DNA of 64,000 nucleotides from Leuconostoc holzapfelii (GCF_012396485.1 NZ_JAAXPO010000008.1:1-64000); one strand, 5' to 3'; counted from the first letter of the stretch, positions 41,728 to 50,663 are shown. Notes: generated by a model not told the origin, from the sequence alone. Made by a program: numbers and translations.

Positions 41728-43494
41728 ATGACAAATGTTCTACAAAATTTTATTTACCCAAGTAATCAAACACTAGGATCGAAGGAAAAGTACCTTCGGG
41801 TTGAAGGCAATGTTTATTTCGGTGGTAACACATTGGAAATGACTAAATTTGCTAACGTGCAATTTGACACTTATTATAATGCGTTTTCAATTCCATTGTG
41901 GCGAGAAAATGTTGGTTTAGCGGACACGCAATTGACGATGGCTGGTTCAGGGACTGTCGATGTGGAATTATGGCATTTATCAAATCGTAACATTAAGGAA
42001 TTTAAACAGAGTGTTACTATTGAACTTACTGAAGATCGTCAGGTGGTTTACGACTTAGACATTACCAATCCATTTGCTTATAGTGGACTCGTCTATATCA
42101 AAATAGTGGCTAAGCGCGATGTTGAAGTGACGGCAATTGCTTGGCAAACACGGACAGCTTATCGTCGAGATGCTAAACTGGGAATTTCTGTGACACACTT
42201 CAATCGCAAAGCGTATGTTTTACCAGCGATTAAGCGTATCAAGGATGGCTTGCTGGATGTTGCGGAATGGCAAGAAAAAATTGACTTCATCGTAGTTGAT
42301 AATTCAAAGAATATCACAGAAGAAGAAGCCATGGGTGTGACTATTATTCCAAATGAAAATACTGGTGGTTCTGGTGGCTTCACACGTGGCTTTTTATATT
42401 ATAAGAATGATACCGATGCAACACATGTTTTGTTCATGGATGATGATGCCAGTTTAGAAATTGAAAGTATCAAGCGTGCTTATCAAATTCTGTCATTTGC
42501 CGAAAAAGCGAATACTGCTGTTGGTGCGGCATTATTTTATGAAGATCGTCCGGATATGTTGATCGAACGTGGCGCGCAGTTAGACGCAAAGGCAACGTGG
42601 TTAGCGAAGTTCCGCGATACTGATGCGACACGAGCAGGTGATGTATTAGGACAAGAATTGGATGAAGAAAAGAATGAGTATTTTGGGTGGTGGTTTAATG
42701 CCTTTCCAATTGAGTACACGGATCATTTGACTTTACCGTATTTTGTCCGTGGTGATGATGTATCATTTGGTGTCTTGAACAAGTTCCACATGGTGATGGG
42801 GAATGGGATCGCTGCCATTGCTGAAAATTTTGACTATAAAGTTGCAGCCATGACAGAATACCTTGATTTACGTAATAAGCTACTGGTGAACAGTCTATTT
42901 ATCAACCGACCATCGCGAATGGTTATGTATTATTGGAAGTTGGTTTTGGAGTCAGTGCTGGCTGGACGTTATGGTTTTACAAAAGTTTATAATATGGCGC
43001 TACGTGATTTTATCCACATGTCACCCGAACAAATGGTGAAAAACGCCAATATGCAAGATAATATGGCTAAGATTAAGCAAATTAGTGCTGAAAACGCTTT
43101 ACATGAAATTGATTTAGCCGATTATGACTTAGTGCGTACTAACTCACTTGCCGAAGATTCAAAGGTGACGATTTGGCGTCGCATCACGCTAAATAAACTA
43201 TTTTTCCCACTACGCAATGACAAGATCATCTTCCAACCATACATGCGTGTGCCAGCATATCGCCAAATTTCAGGATTTCGAAATATTTTGTATGTCAACC
43301 CGGAAAACGGCAAGGGATTCGTAGCGAAAATTAACCGTTTTAAGACGCTAGGTGGATTGTTTAATGGGTTCTTTAGTGGCATATACTTGCTGTTTTCATA
43401 TGGTCCGGTGCGTTCTCGGATGCGCCACGCATTGCCATATTTGACAAGTGAATCAATGTGGCATCAAATTTTAAATCTTAAAGACAAGGATTAA
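41728..43494 (+). CDS. GlfT2-like galactofuranosyltransferase (GT2)
   Basis: 588 residues. An N-terminal beta-rich domain (about 1-150) precedes a GT2 GT-A domain starting KLGISVTHFNRKAYVLPAI. The metal triad is FMDDDASLE near residue 236, and GGSGGFTRGF is the nucleotide-sugar loop. A helical C-terminal region follows. The layout matches mycobacterial GlfT2, which polymerises galactofuranose from UDP-Galf on a lipid carrier. The sugar here is inferred. AAGGAT is the SD. First of a three-gene export cluster. Confidence 0.82.
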   Translation: MTNVLQNFIYPSNQTLGSKEKYLRVEGNVYFGGNTLEMTKFANVQFDTYYNAFSIPLWRENVGLADTQLTMAGSGTVDVELWHLSNRNIKEFKQSVTIELTEDRQVVYDLDITNPFAYSGLVYIKIVAKRDVEVTAIAWQTRTAYRRDAKLGISVTHFNRKAYVLPAIKRIKDGLLDVAEWQEKIDFIVVDNSKNITEEEAMGVTIIPNENTGGSGGFTRGFLYYKNDTDATHVLFMDDDASLEIESIKRAYQILSFAEKANTAVGAALFYEDRPDMLIERGAQLDAKATWLAKFRDTDATRAGDVLGQELDEEKNEYFGWWFNAFPIEYTDHLTLPYFVRGDDVSFGVLNKFHMVMGNGIAAIAENFDYKVAAMTEYLDLRNKLLVNSLFINRPSRMVMYYWKLVLESVLAGRYGFTKVYNMALRDFIHMSPEQMVKNANMQDNMAKIKQISAENALHEIDLADYDLVRTNSLAEDSKVTIWRRITLNKLFFPLRNDKIIFQPYMRVPAYRQISGFRNILYVNPENGKGFVAKINRFKTLGGLFNGFFSGIYLLFSYGPVRSRMRHALPYLTSESMWHQILNLKDKD

Positions 43495-43552
43495 TTAATT
43501 TTCATCAACGTAGATTTTGAGATTGATAATAAATCTTTGAGAAAGATGAAGT

Positions 43553-44536
43553 ATGACAAACGAAAATAAAAAAATTATGGTACGCGCAGAAGGTTTAACT
43601 AAAAACTTCTCGCTGTATGCAAACCAATCAGAAAAGTTGAAGTCTATTTTTAAAGGCAATCAGGCTGAGTCTAACTTTTGGGCCTTACGGGGCCTTTCTT
43701 TTGAAGTCGAGGCGGGCGATGTTGTCGGCATTGTCGGCACTAATGGTTCCGGGAAATCAACGCTTTTAAACATTTTGAGTGGTGTCATTCCGCAAACTTC
43801 AGGCACGATGCAATTGAATGGGTCAATTGGTGTTGTTGCCATCAATGAAGGCTTAAACTGGGAATTAACGGGGCGCGAAAATATTCGTCTTAAGCAAATC
43901 ATGATGGGCAGAAGCATTAAAGAGATCAATGCAATGATGCCAGATATCATTGAATTTTCCGAGTTGGGTGAGTTTATTGATCAGCCGGTCAAAGATTATT
44001 CCAACGGCATGCGCGCCAAACTTGGCTTCTCAATTGTGACACATAATGACCCAGATATTTTAATTGTTGATGAGGCATTGTCTGTTGGTGATTCAAACTT
44101 TGCCAACAAAGCGTTGGGGAAGATAAAAGAATTTATTGCTGAAGGTAAGACAATTTTCTTTGTTTCTCATGATTTAGAACAGGTGCGTCAATTTACAAAT
44201 AAAGTGATGTGGATTCAATATGGCAAAATGCGTGATTTTGGGCCTACAAAGGTAGTTGCTGATGAATATGCGGCATTTATTAAGACGCTAGATGCAATGG
44301 ATGGGGCTGAACGGGATCAATATGTTGAGACACAAAAACGTGCGCAACGTATTTTTAAAATTGATGAGGTAAAAGATGATCTAAAAAGTCGAGGATATGA
44401 TGAAAATGACATTCAAAATATTACAAAGTTCCGAAGTTTTGAGGGATTTAGTCGTGTTGGGTTATATGGCTCGTTGTTAATCGTTATCGCATTAATGGCG
44501 TTAATTGCCCAGAATTATTTGAAGGGTGGGATGTAA
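43553..44536 (+). CDS. Polysaccharide/teichoic acid ABC exporter, ATPase (TagH/Wzt-like)
   Basis: 327 residues. Walker A GTNGSGKST (about residue 63), signature DYSNGMRAKL, Walker B ILIVDEALSVGD, typical of Wzt/TagH. After the ABC domain, a roughly 80-residue charged segment ends in one hydrophobic helix (about 301-320), resembling the TagH extension. It would power export of the lipid-linked glycan made by the upstream transferase. Confidence 0.9.
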   Translation: MTNENKKIMVRAEGLTKNFSLYANQSEKLKSIFKGNQAESNFWALRGLSFEVEAGDVVGIVGTNGSGKSTLLNILSGVIPQTSGTMQLNGSIGVVAINEGLNWELTGRENIRLKQIMMGRSIKEINAMMPDIIEFSELGEFIDQPVKDYSNGMRAKLGFSIVTHNDPDILIVDEALSVGDSNFANKALGKIKEFIAEGKTIFFVSHDLEQVRQFTNKVMWIQYGKMRDFGPTKVVADEYAAFIKTLDAMDGAERDQYVETQKRAQRIFKIDEVKDDLKSRGYDENDIQNITKFRSFEGFSRVGLYGSLLIVIALMALIAQNYLKGGM

Positions 44537-44537
44537 A

Positions 44538-45365
44538 ATGTGGACTGTTGTGAAATCGATTTTTGACCTCGCAGCTGAGCAAGTGCGCAACATTGGGATG
44601 ACTTTCCGACTTGCTATTTATGATACCCAGGCCCGTAATGCCCACAAATATCTTGGCACACTTTGGGAAATCCTTGATCCCCTCTTTCAGGTATTAATCT
44701 ATGCTGTTATTTTTGGTGGGGGTTTTCGAACAAAGGCACCAGTCGAAGGCATGCCCTATTTTGTTTGGATGTCAGTGGGTTTTTCAGCATGGTACTTGGT
44801 GAACCAAGGTTTCTCTGATACAATTCGTTCCATGCAAGATCAAATATTTATGGTGAGAAATGTTAAGTTTCCAGTTTCAATCTTGCCATCAATCCGCGTC
44901 GTGCAAGTATTCCCAGCCGTTGCATCAATTTCTGTCGTTGCCGCTATTTCAATGATTGTAACGGGTAACTTTCATCCGAGTCTATATTGGCTGCAAATTG
45001 TTTATTATGGCCTTGCTGCTTTATTGATGCTGTTTTTCTTAGGTATTTTTTCAGCAACTATCAATATCCTCATTCCGGATTATGATATGATTATTCGTCA
45101 AGTGCTTCGATTGACCTTCTTCATGTCAGGTATTTTGTTTCAACCAGAAAAAGGCACATTCTTTAATAATTTGATTTATTATTCAACTAAAATTAACCCA
45201 TTTTATTATATTGTTAATGGATGGCGAGAGACGTTCTTATACCAGCACTGGTTTTGGAATTCTCCTGCCAGTATGATGATGTTCTGGCTGGAAATTCTAT
45301 TGTTTGCTATTATTGGGTCTCATTTGTATTTGAAATTTAAAGATCAATTGATTGATTTTGTTTAG
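44538..45365 (+). CDS. Polysaccharide/teichoic acid ABC exporter, permease (TagG/Wzm-like)
   Basis: 275 residues, ABC-2 type, about six helices; YLGTLWEILDPLFQVLIYA near residue 33 is the conserved amphipathic entry region. It starts one base after the ATPase stop, with GGTGGG as SD. It ends the cluster before a strong terminator. Confidence 0.9.
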   Translation: MWTVVKSIFDLAAEQVRNIGMTFRLAIYDTQARNAHKYLGTLWEILDPLFQVLIYAVIFGGGFRTKAPVEGMPYFVWMSVGFSAWYLVNQGFSDTIRSMQDQIFMVRNVKFPVSILPSIRVVQVFPAVASISVVAAISMIVTGNFHPSLYWLQIVYYGLAALLMLFFLGIFSATINILIPDYDMIIRQVLRLTFFMSGILFQPEKGTFFNNLIYYSTKINPFYYIVNGWRETFLYQHWFWNSPASMMMFWLEILLFAIIGSHLYLKFKDQLIDFV

Positions 45366-45392
45366 CATGATAATCATTGGTCAAATCGGTAG

Positions 45393-45427
45393 GCGACGGC
45401 TTTCATATAGAAATCCGTCGCTTTTTT
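45393..45427 (+). terminator. Terminator after the export cluster
   Basis: GCGACGG (45393-45399) with CCGTCGC (45415-45421), inner TTT/AAA, then six T. Confidence 0.88.
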
Positions 45428-45454
45428 GCTCATTGGCCGTAAAGTTGTTAGAAT
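45426..45454 (+). promoter_or_regulatory. Promoter for leaderless fluC1
   Basis: TTGCTC (45426-45431), 17 bases, TGT-TAGAAT (TAGAAT 45449-45454). Seven bases later is ATG 45462. Confidence 0.55.
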
Positions 45455-45461
45455 AGAGGAT

Positions 45462-45860
45462 ATGCAAAAACAATATCATTATCTAACTGAAATGGGTATT
45501 GTGAGTTTAGGTGGTGGAATTGGCGGCAGCCTACGCTATCTCCTACACTTTGTCCCAGGCATTGGCCAACTTCCTGTGATGACCATGTTGATTAATTGGT
45601 CAGGCACATTTTTTTTGGCGTTGTTAGGCGCTTATTTGGCACAGAAAGTGAGCAGACTCGCCGGCTGGCAAGCGTTTATTGGGACCGGCGTGATTGGCGG
45701 CTATACAACCTTTAGTACAATGATGTTACAAACCTTTCAACTCGCGCAAACGCAGCCGATGTTTGCGGTCAGCTATCTCTTGTTGACGCTTGTGGGTGGA
45801 CTGGTGCTATTGCGAGCAGGACATCGGTGTGGCCTTTGGTTAGGCGGAGGCCAAGTATGA
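45462..45860 (+). CDS. Fluoride channel subunit FluC/CrcB (1)
   Basis: 132 residues, four helices. GGGIGGSLRYLLH (about residue 17), NWSGTFFLALLGAYL (Asn of the pore) and GVIGGYTTFSTM (Phe-box region) are family motifs. It forms dual-topology dimers that expel fluoride; paired genes usually give heterodimers. Start at 45462 removes a 12-codon extension that would precede the -10 box. Confidence 0.9.
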   Translation: MQKQYHYLTEMGIVSLGGGIGGSLRYLLHFVPGIGQLPVMTMLINWSGTFFLALLGAYLAQKVSRLAGWQAFIGTGVIGGYTTFSTMMLQTFQLAQTQPMFAVSYLLLTLVGGLVLLRAGHRCGLWLGGGQV

Positions 45861-46198
45861 GCATCCTAGTGGCAATATTTATTGGCTCTTTTTTGGGCAC
45901 GTTAGGCCGTTATCTGTTGATCACGTTTTGGCCGTGGCAAACAACGTATTTGACCGCGGTTTTTGCCGTGAATATGTTGGGCGCTTTTTTAATGGGCGCT
46001 ATGTTTGCCACTGGGACGCTCCAACTTTGGCACGGCGCGGTGGCAACCGGTGTTTTGGGCGGACTCACCACGTTTAGTACGATGATGACGCAAAGTGCCC
46101 AACAGCCACGTCAGCAAATACGTTACTTAGGGTTACAGGTTTTATGTGGTCTGTTGAGTTTTGGCGCTGGGAGTACCTTAGCAGCCCTGTTAAAATAA
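45857..46198 (+). CDS. Fluoride channel subunit FluC/CrcB (2)
   Basis: 113 residues, four helices. GSFLGTLGRYLLI, NMLGAFLMGAMF and GVLGGLTTFSTMM are present. Its ATG overlaps the first subunit's stop (ATGA) and GGAGG lies inside that gene, so the two are translationally coupled. Confidence 0.9.
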   Translation: MSILVAIFIGSFLGTLGRYLLITFWPWQTTYLTAVFAVNMLGAFLMGAMFATGTLQLWHGAVATGVLGGLTTFSTMMTQSAQQPRQQIRYLGLQVLCGLLSFGAGSTLAALLK

Positions 46199-46251
46199 AT
46201 TAATTGAACCCCAAATACCGCAACATGCGACATTTGGATTGGGAGAAAACA

Positions 46252-47139
46252 ATGTCTAAAATAGCAATTATTAGTGATTCCGCTTCAACGATTCCAACCA
46301 CATTGCGGAATCGCTATCATATTTTCCAAGTGAACGATCCGATTATTTTCGGGGATGAAGTTTACAAAGAAACTGTTGATATTCAAGGTCTTGGCGCATT
46401 AGTTAAGATGATGAAAGAAAAGAAAATGGTAGCGTCGACCTCACAACCAGCACCTGGTGATTGGGAACAGGCTTTAAATGATGCTAAAGCGGCCGGTTAT
46501 GATGCAGCACTGATTGTACCGATCTCTTCTGGTTTATCCGGCGCCTTTCAAACGGCCCAAGCGGTAGCTGCAAGTTACGATGGTATGGCTGATGTGCGCG
46601 CTTGGGACTCGAAGTTTGCCGTAATGGGGTCGGGTATGCAAGCCGTGATGGCCGCGGTGATGGCAGAAAAAGGGCAATCCCTAGATGACATTTGGTCCGC
46701 ATTAACAGCCTTACGTGAGACGTTTGACGTGCGTTTTGTTGTGAATGATATTTCCCATTTACAACGCACTGGGCGATTATCGCGTGGGGCAGCACTTGTC
46801 GGTGGTCTATTGAATATCAAGCCCATTTTATCTATGGATGTGCAGGATGAAGGTAAAATCGGTGCGGTTGGGAAAGCGCGCAAGATGAGCGGCGCTTTGA
46901 AAGAAATCAAGGCCGCGCTCGATCACTATTTGACCCAAGTTGATTACCCAGTTCGGGCGGTGGTTGTTGATGGTAACGATCCTAAATTGGGTGATAAGTG
47001 GTTAAAGGATCTCCAAAATGACTATCCAACTGTAAAGTTTGAACGTGGTGAAATTGGCGCCTACATCGGCGTGCATACTGGTGATGGTGCCATGGGCGTC
47101 CTTTGGGCACGCGATTGGGAAACATTGATTGGTGAATGA
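46252..47139 (+). CDS. DegV-family fatty-acid-binding protein
   Basis: 295 residues. IAIISDSASTIP at the N-terminus, VASTSQPAPGDW near residue 62, and PISSGLSGAFQTAQ are DegV signatures. Family members (FakB) bind fatty acids for phosphorylation by FakA. The kinase is not adjacent. Start at 46252 after GGGAG; the 16-codon upstream extension lacks SD. Confidence 0.92.
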   Translation: MSKIAIISDSASTIPTTLRNRYHIFQVNDPIIFGDEVYKETVDIQGLGALVKMMKEKKMVASTSQPAPGDWEQALNDAKAAGYDAALIVPISSGLSGAFQTAQAVAASYDGMADVRAWDSKFAVMGSGMQAVMAAVMAEKGQSLDDIWSALTALRETFDVRFVVNDISHLQRTGRLSRGAALVGGLLNIKPILSMDVQDEGKIGAVGKARKMSGALKEIKAALDHYLTQVDYPVRAVVVDGNDPKLGDKWLKDLQNDYPTVKFERGEIGAYIGVHTGDGAMGVLWARDWETLIGE

Positions 47140-47142
47140 TAG

Positions 47143-47178
47143 CAGTAGGTAAGGGTGACCTTGGCTACTGTTTTATTT
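47143..47178 (+). terminator. Terminator after degV
   Basis: CAGTAG (47143-47148) and AAGG pair with CCTT and CTACTG (47165-47170), then TTTTATTT. Confidence 0.78.
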
Positions 47179-47265
47179 CGAAGTGTTTTAATCACTTGTT
47201 TAATCTGGCGTTAAAGCAACGCGTGGTATAATAATATCACAAAATTAATATACGGGGACAACTAA

Positions 47266-47904
47266 ATGAAACGATCAAAAGCATACCAAATTACTTATGA
47301 GGTATTGAATGCCGTGACGCATGGGCTGGGTTTTTTACTGGCGATTGCAGCAGGTATTTTATTAATTTTTCACATATTACGGCGACCAGTCACGGGACTT
47401 GAAGTGACGGCAATTGCCATATATGTTGCCACGGTTGGTTTTTTCCTACTAGCCTCAACGTTGTTTCACTCATTGGTGTTCACGCGGGCTGCAAAAGTCT
47501 TTCAGTTTTTTGATCATGCGGGGATTTATTTGGTCATACTCGGCAGTTATACGCCTTATACTTGGTTATTGATTAAAGGTTGGGTGGGTTGGACCATTTG
47601 GGGTGCCATTTTAGCCATGACCGTTGCTGGGTTTATCTATGATTTATTTTTTGTTGGTCGCTGGCCATGGGTATCGGTGACAATTTATTTGGTCATGGGT
47701 TGGTTAATTGTACTTGCCATGCCGGTGTTGTGGGGCGTTTTGTCGCATACGGCGTTTTGGTTATTAGTTGCTGGTGGTTTGACCTACTCAGCCGGTACCA
47801 TTTTTTATTTGGTACCTAAGATTCCGATGGGGCATGTGTATTGGCATGTGTTTGTATTGGGTGGCGCCGGTTTAATGTTTGCCAGTATTTATATCAGTTT
47901 ATAA
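47266..47904 (+). CDS. Hemolysin III family protein (PAQR-like)
   Basis: 212 residues, seven helices. NAVTHGLGF near residue 15, STLFHSLVF near residue 66 and HVYWHVFVLGGAG near residue 194 supply the conserved metal-site His/Ser/Asp residues of the HlyIII/PAQR family. Bacterial function is unsettled. GGGGA precedes ATG; -10 TATAAT near 47226. Confidence 0.9.
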   Translation: MKRSKAYQITYEVLNAVTHGLGFLLAIAAGILLIFHILRRPVTGLEVTAIAIYVATVGFFLLASTLFHSLVFTRAAKVFQFFDHAGIYLVILGSYTPYTWLLIKGWVGWTIWGAILAMTVAGFIYDLFFVGRWPWVSVTIYLVMGWLIVLAMPVLWGVLSHTAFWLLVAGGLTYSAGTIFYLVPKIPMGHVYWHVFVLGGAGLMFASIYISL

Positions 47905-47906
47905 TG

Positions 47907-47939
47907 AAAAAAGCGCACAACATCGTTGTGCGCTTTTTT
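47907..47939. terminator. Terminator after hlyIII
   Basis: A 15-bp perfect stem, core GCGCACAAC/GTTGTGCGC, with A and T runs. Confidence 0.93.
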
Positions 47940-47952
47940 GAAGTTGGTGTGC

Positions 47953-47986
47953 AAGAAAAAACAGGCCATCGACACGATGACCTGTT
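47953..47986 (-). terminator. Terminator of tRNA-Lys
   Basis: AACAGG/CCTGTT (47960-47965 with 47981-47986) plus inner CATCG/CGATG, then minus-strand T run. Confidence 0.8.
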
Positions 47987-47993
47987 GCATGAG

Positions 47994-48066
47994 TGGACAG
48001 TCAGGGGCTCGAACCCTGGACCCACGGATTAAGAGTCCGTTGCTCTACCAACTGAGCTAACTGTCC
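47994..48066 (-). tRNA. tRNA-Lys(CTT)
   Basis: Minus-strand cloverleaf: acceptor GGACAGT/ACTGTCC, anticodon loop CTCTTAA (CTT), T-loop GTTCGAGCC, discriminator A, CCA not encoded. Confidence 0.96.
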
Positions 48067-48098
48067 AAAATATTGCGTTGTTTCAAACAACATATAAT

Positions 48099-48127
48099 AT
48101 AATACCATGGCATGTTGAAATGTGCAA
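48099..48127 (-). promoter_or_regulatory. tRNA-Lys promoter
   Basis: Minus strand TTGCAC (48127-48122), 17-base spacer, TATTAT (48104-48099). Confidence 0.75.
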
Positions 48128-48214
48128 GCCTTTTTTAAAATAATAATCGGACAGATGTTCTCTGGCGGGTACGGCGAATATAGTATAAAATAAAGGAAGT
48201 TAAATTGGAAGGGA

Positions 48215-48250
48215 ATGTGTCTGATCGTGGGTCAGGCACGCAGTGAGTAA
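48215..48250 (+). CDS. Possible upstream ORF coupled to uppP
   Basis: An 11-codon ORF (MCLIVGQARSE) after GGAAGGG, ending 3 bases before the uppP ATG. A hairpin (48217-48224 with 48232-48239) overlaps it. Only geometry supports it; coding is not proven. Confidence 0.3.
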   Translation: MCLIVGQARSE

Positions 48251-48253
48251 CTT

Positions 48254-49105
48254 ATGTTAGATTTTATCAAATCAATTATTATTGGCATAGTTGAAGGAAT
48301 TACCGAATTCTTGCCGGTATCATCAACTGGGCATATTATTTTGGCTGAATCATTAATGAATATCCCTGGTGGCGCTGTTTGGACGAAGAGTTTCACGGCC
48401 GTTTTCGATTATGCGATTCAGTTGGGCGCCATCTTTGCCGTTATTCAACTGTATTTCCACAAATTAAACCCCTTCTCAACGCGTAAGACACCACGCGAGC
48501 GCTTCCAAACATGGCGTCTGTGGATCAAGGTGATTGTGGGCGTGCTGCCAGCTGTTGTGTTTGGTTTGTTGCTAAATGACTTTATGGATGCGCACTTGTT
48601 GAATCCCTGGGTGGTCTCAGCAACCTTAATTATTTACGGTATCGCCTTTATTGTGATTGAAAATCGCCAAAAAGGGATTGCGCCTCGCGTCACTGATGTG
48701 AATAAGATTACTTTCCAAATGGCCTTGTTCATTGGCTTATTCCAATTATTGTCATTAGTTCCTGGTACTTCGCGTTCTGGGGCAACGATTCTAGGGGCCA
48801 TTTTGCTTGGCGCATCACGCTTTGTTGCGGCTGAATTCTCGTTCTTCTTGTCAATTCCAGTGATGTTCGGGGTGACTATTTTGAAGGTGGGGATGTTCCT
48901 CTTACATGGCGGTTCGTTTACTGGGGCGCAACTTGTTGTGCTATTCATTGGCTTTATTGTTTCATGGATTGTGGCTTGGTTTGCCATTAAGTTTATGATG
49001 CAATACATTCAAAATAATGACTTTAAAGCCTTTGGTTGGTACCGAATTGTTGTGGGTGTCTTATTCTTAATCTTAGGTGTGACTGGTTTAGTTCACATGT
49101 CATAA
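48254..49105 (+). CDS. uppP: Undecaprenyl-diphosphatase
   Basis: 283 residues, BacA/UppP family, about eight helices. GIVEGITEFLPVSSTGHI (residues about 11-28, catalytic Glu and Ser) and VPGTSRSGATI near residue 172 (catalytic Arg) are intact. It recycles undecaprenyl pyrophosphate for cell wall synthesis and gives bacitracin tolerance. The direct SD is weak (GTGAG), so initiation may depend on the short upstream ORF. Confidence 0.94.
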   Translation: MLDFIKSIIIGIVEGITEFLPVSSTGHIILAESLMNIPGGAVWTKSFTAVFDYAIQLGAIFAVIQLYFHKLNPFSTRKTPRERFQTWRLWIKVIVGVLPAVVFGLLLNDFMDAHLLNPWVVSATLIIYGIAFIVIENRQKGIAPRVTDVNKITFQMALFIGLFQLLSLVPGTSRSGATILGAILLGASRFVAAEFSFFLSIPVMFGVTILKVGMFLLHGGSFTGAQLVVLFIGFIVSWIVAWFAIKFMMQYIQNNDFKAFGWYRIVVGVLFLILGVTGLVHMS

Positions 49106-49107
49106 TC

Positions 49108-49141
49108 AAAAAGCTTTCAAACGATCGTTTGAAAGCTTTTT
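49108..49141. terminator. Terminator after uppP
   Basis: A 34-bp perfect palindrome centred on ACGATCGT with A and T runs. Confidence 0.92.
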
Positions 49142-49179
49142 ATTAATTGAGCTTGTAAAGGCACCCATGTGATAGCGTA

Positions 49180-49211
49180 TAAAAACAACCGACTGAATGA
49201 TCAGTCGGTTG
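49180..49211 (-). terminator. Terminator of nnrE
   Basis: CAACCGACTGA (49186-49196) with TCAGTCGGTTG (49201-49211); minus-strand T run. The nnrE stop codon is in the stem. Confidence 0.9.
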
Positions 49212-49872
49212 TGTCGTTTTCTAAGCGTTCAGGTTGTGAAAAAATCATATCAGCTGGTGTCAGGAGGCCGATATCTTTGACCACAACGTGGCCAGAAAGG
49301 TAGCCGCCCACCTTTTGCGTTAGGCCAATTTTATTATAGCCAAAAGTGACGGTGGTATGTGCTTTGAGCGCTGCACCACGCACTTCACCGGTTGTGGCAT
49401 CAATACCTGTGGGTGTGTCCACGGCAATGACAGCCTTTTCGATATGGTTTGCTGCTTTAATCATTTTCTGCAAACCTTCGGGTAAAATGTTGTTCAAACC
49501 AGTGCCAAAAATTGCGTCAATGATTAAAGTCGCCTGGTTAAAATCGCTTTTTTCGGCGCGAATTAAGCCGTGTTTTTCAATGATGGCCAACTGGCGTTGG
49601 ACAGTATCCTTTGCACGTGCCACGTTACCCACGAACTGCAAGGATACGTTGAAGCCTTGCGCATAGAGTAATCGGGCAATGGCGACGCCATCAGCACCGT
49701 TATTGCCCAGGCCAGCGAGGACTAAAATATGTTCTAGATTAAAATGGCCAGCCCCAATCACTTCAAGGACTGCCATTGCGGCACGTTCAATCAGTACATC
49801 TTGTGGCATACCGATTGTCTCTACCGTATAATTGTCAATTTTTTGCATTTCTGCAGCCGTTACAAGTTGCAT
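49201..49872 (-). CDS. nnrE: NAD(P)H-hydrate epimerase
   Basis: 223 residues, YjeF N-terminal domain alone. GLGNNGADGVAIARLL near residue 55 is the nucleotide loop (Ala where the family often has Gly), DAIFGTGL near residue 121 and VDTPTGIDATTG near residue 153 carry catalytic Asp. It epimerises damaged NAD(P)H hydrate; the dehydratase partner (NnrD) is not fused or adjacent. GTG 49881 is the alternative start. Confidence 0.88.
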   Translation of the reverse strand: MQLVTAAEMQKIDNYTVETIGMPQDVLIERAAMAVLEVIGAGHFNLEHILVLAGLGNNGADGVAIARLLYAQGFNVSLQFVGNVARAKDTVQRQLAIIEKHGLIRAEKSDFNQATLIIDAIFGTGLNNILPEGLQKMIKAANHIEKAVIAVDTPTGIDATTGEVRGAALKAHTTVTFGYNKIGLTQKVGGYLSGHVVVKDIGLLTPADMIFSQPERLENDTTD

Positions 49873-50007
49873 TCTCGTCACTTTTCTTTCTCAATCTGAA
49901 TTTTATTATACAGGATAAAACAGTATCGTGGGATGAGATTTACTTGACTTGTTAATGTTCGCCTTTTTCTCTGATACAATAGTTAGTAAATCTATTGGGG
50001 GTATCAC

Positions 50008-50631
50008 ATGCAACACTTAGACTACAGTCAACAAGCTACTTGGCAACAGGCAGACGACACACCATTTCAATCGCCAATCGACATTAACCAACAACAGGTG
50101 AAGCCAATGACGGCCTCAAACTTGGGCATTACTTTTCAAGGACAAACGACCTATGACGATCGGGTTGTAGGTGAACAGTTTTTAGTCCATGGGACATTGC
50201 AATTGGCCGGCGAAACGTGGCAATTGGAACGGTTTCATTTTCATGATGGTGCGGAACACTTGATTGACGGGCAACGTCATGATGCCGAAATTCATTTTGT
50301 TTTCTTACAAGGTGAGCGTGTCTTGGTCTTAGCAGTTTTAGCTGATGCGTCCCGTGAGGTCACGTCAACGCCTATTACAGACATTTTCAATGGGCCAGTG
50401 GCGGCAACCACGCTTGTTGCGTTATTGCCCACCGAGCGGGCCTATTATCGCTATGTGGGCTCACTAACTACGCCACCGCTTGGTCGCGATGTTACGTGGT
50501 TAGTTTTGGCGCAGCCGATAATGATTGCACCAGCAGATGTCGCCTTACTACATGCACATTACCCAGAGAATTATCGTGAGGTACAGGCACTGGCTGGTCG
50601 TGAAATTTTATCCATTCCTGATGAAAAATAA
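50008..50631 (+). CDS. Alpha-type carbonic anhydrase
   Basis: 207 residues. The zinc site RFHFHDGAEHLIDGQRHDAEIHF (written here as two parts: HFH then EIHF, about residues 88-109) gives the three His ligands, and GSLTTPPLGRDVTW is the alpha-CA signature. There is no signal peptide, whereas most bacterial alpha-CAs are exported, so this enzyme should be cytoplasmic and supply bicarbonate for carboxylations, including carbamoyl phosphate for arginine and pyrimidines. GGGGG precedes ATG 50008. Confidence 0.92.
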   Translation: MQHLDYSQQATWQQADDTPFQSPIDINQQQVKPMTASNLGITFQGQTTYDDRVVGEQFLVHGTLQLAGETWQLERFHFHDGAEHLIDGQRHDAEIHFVFLQGERVLVLAVLADASREVTSTPITDIFNGPVAATTLVALLPTERAYYRYVGSLTTPPLGRDVTWLVLAQPIMIAPADVALLHAHYPENYREVQALAGREILSIPDEK

Positions 50632-50663
50632 AGCCATCGCATGGCTTAATATGTGAATCGTTG

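Noticed and set aside
45361-45461. Fluoride riboswitch before the fluC pair
   Set aside because: The space is taken by the previous terminator and the promoter; no crcB-motif sequence is present.
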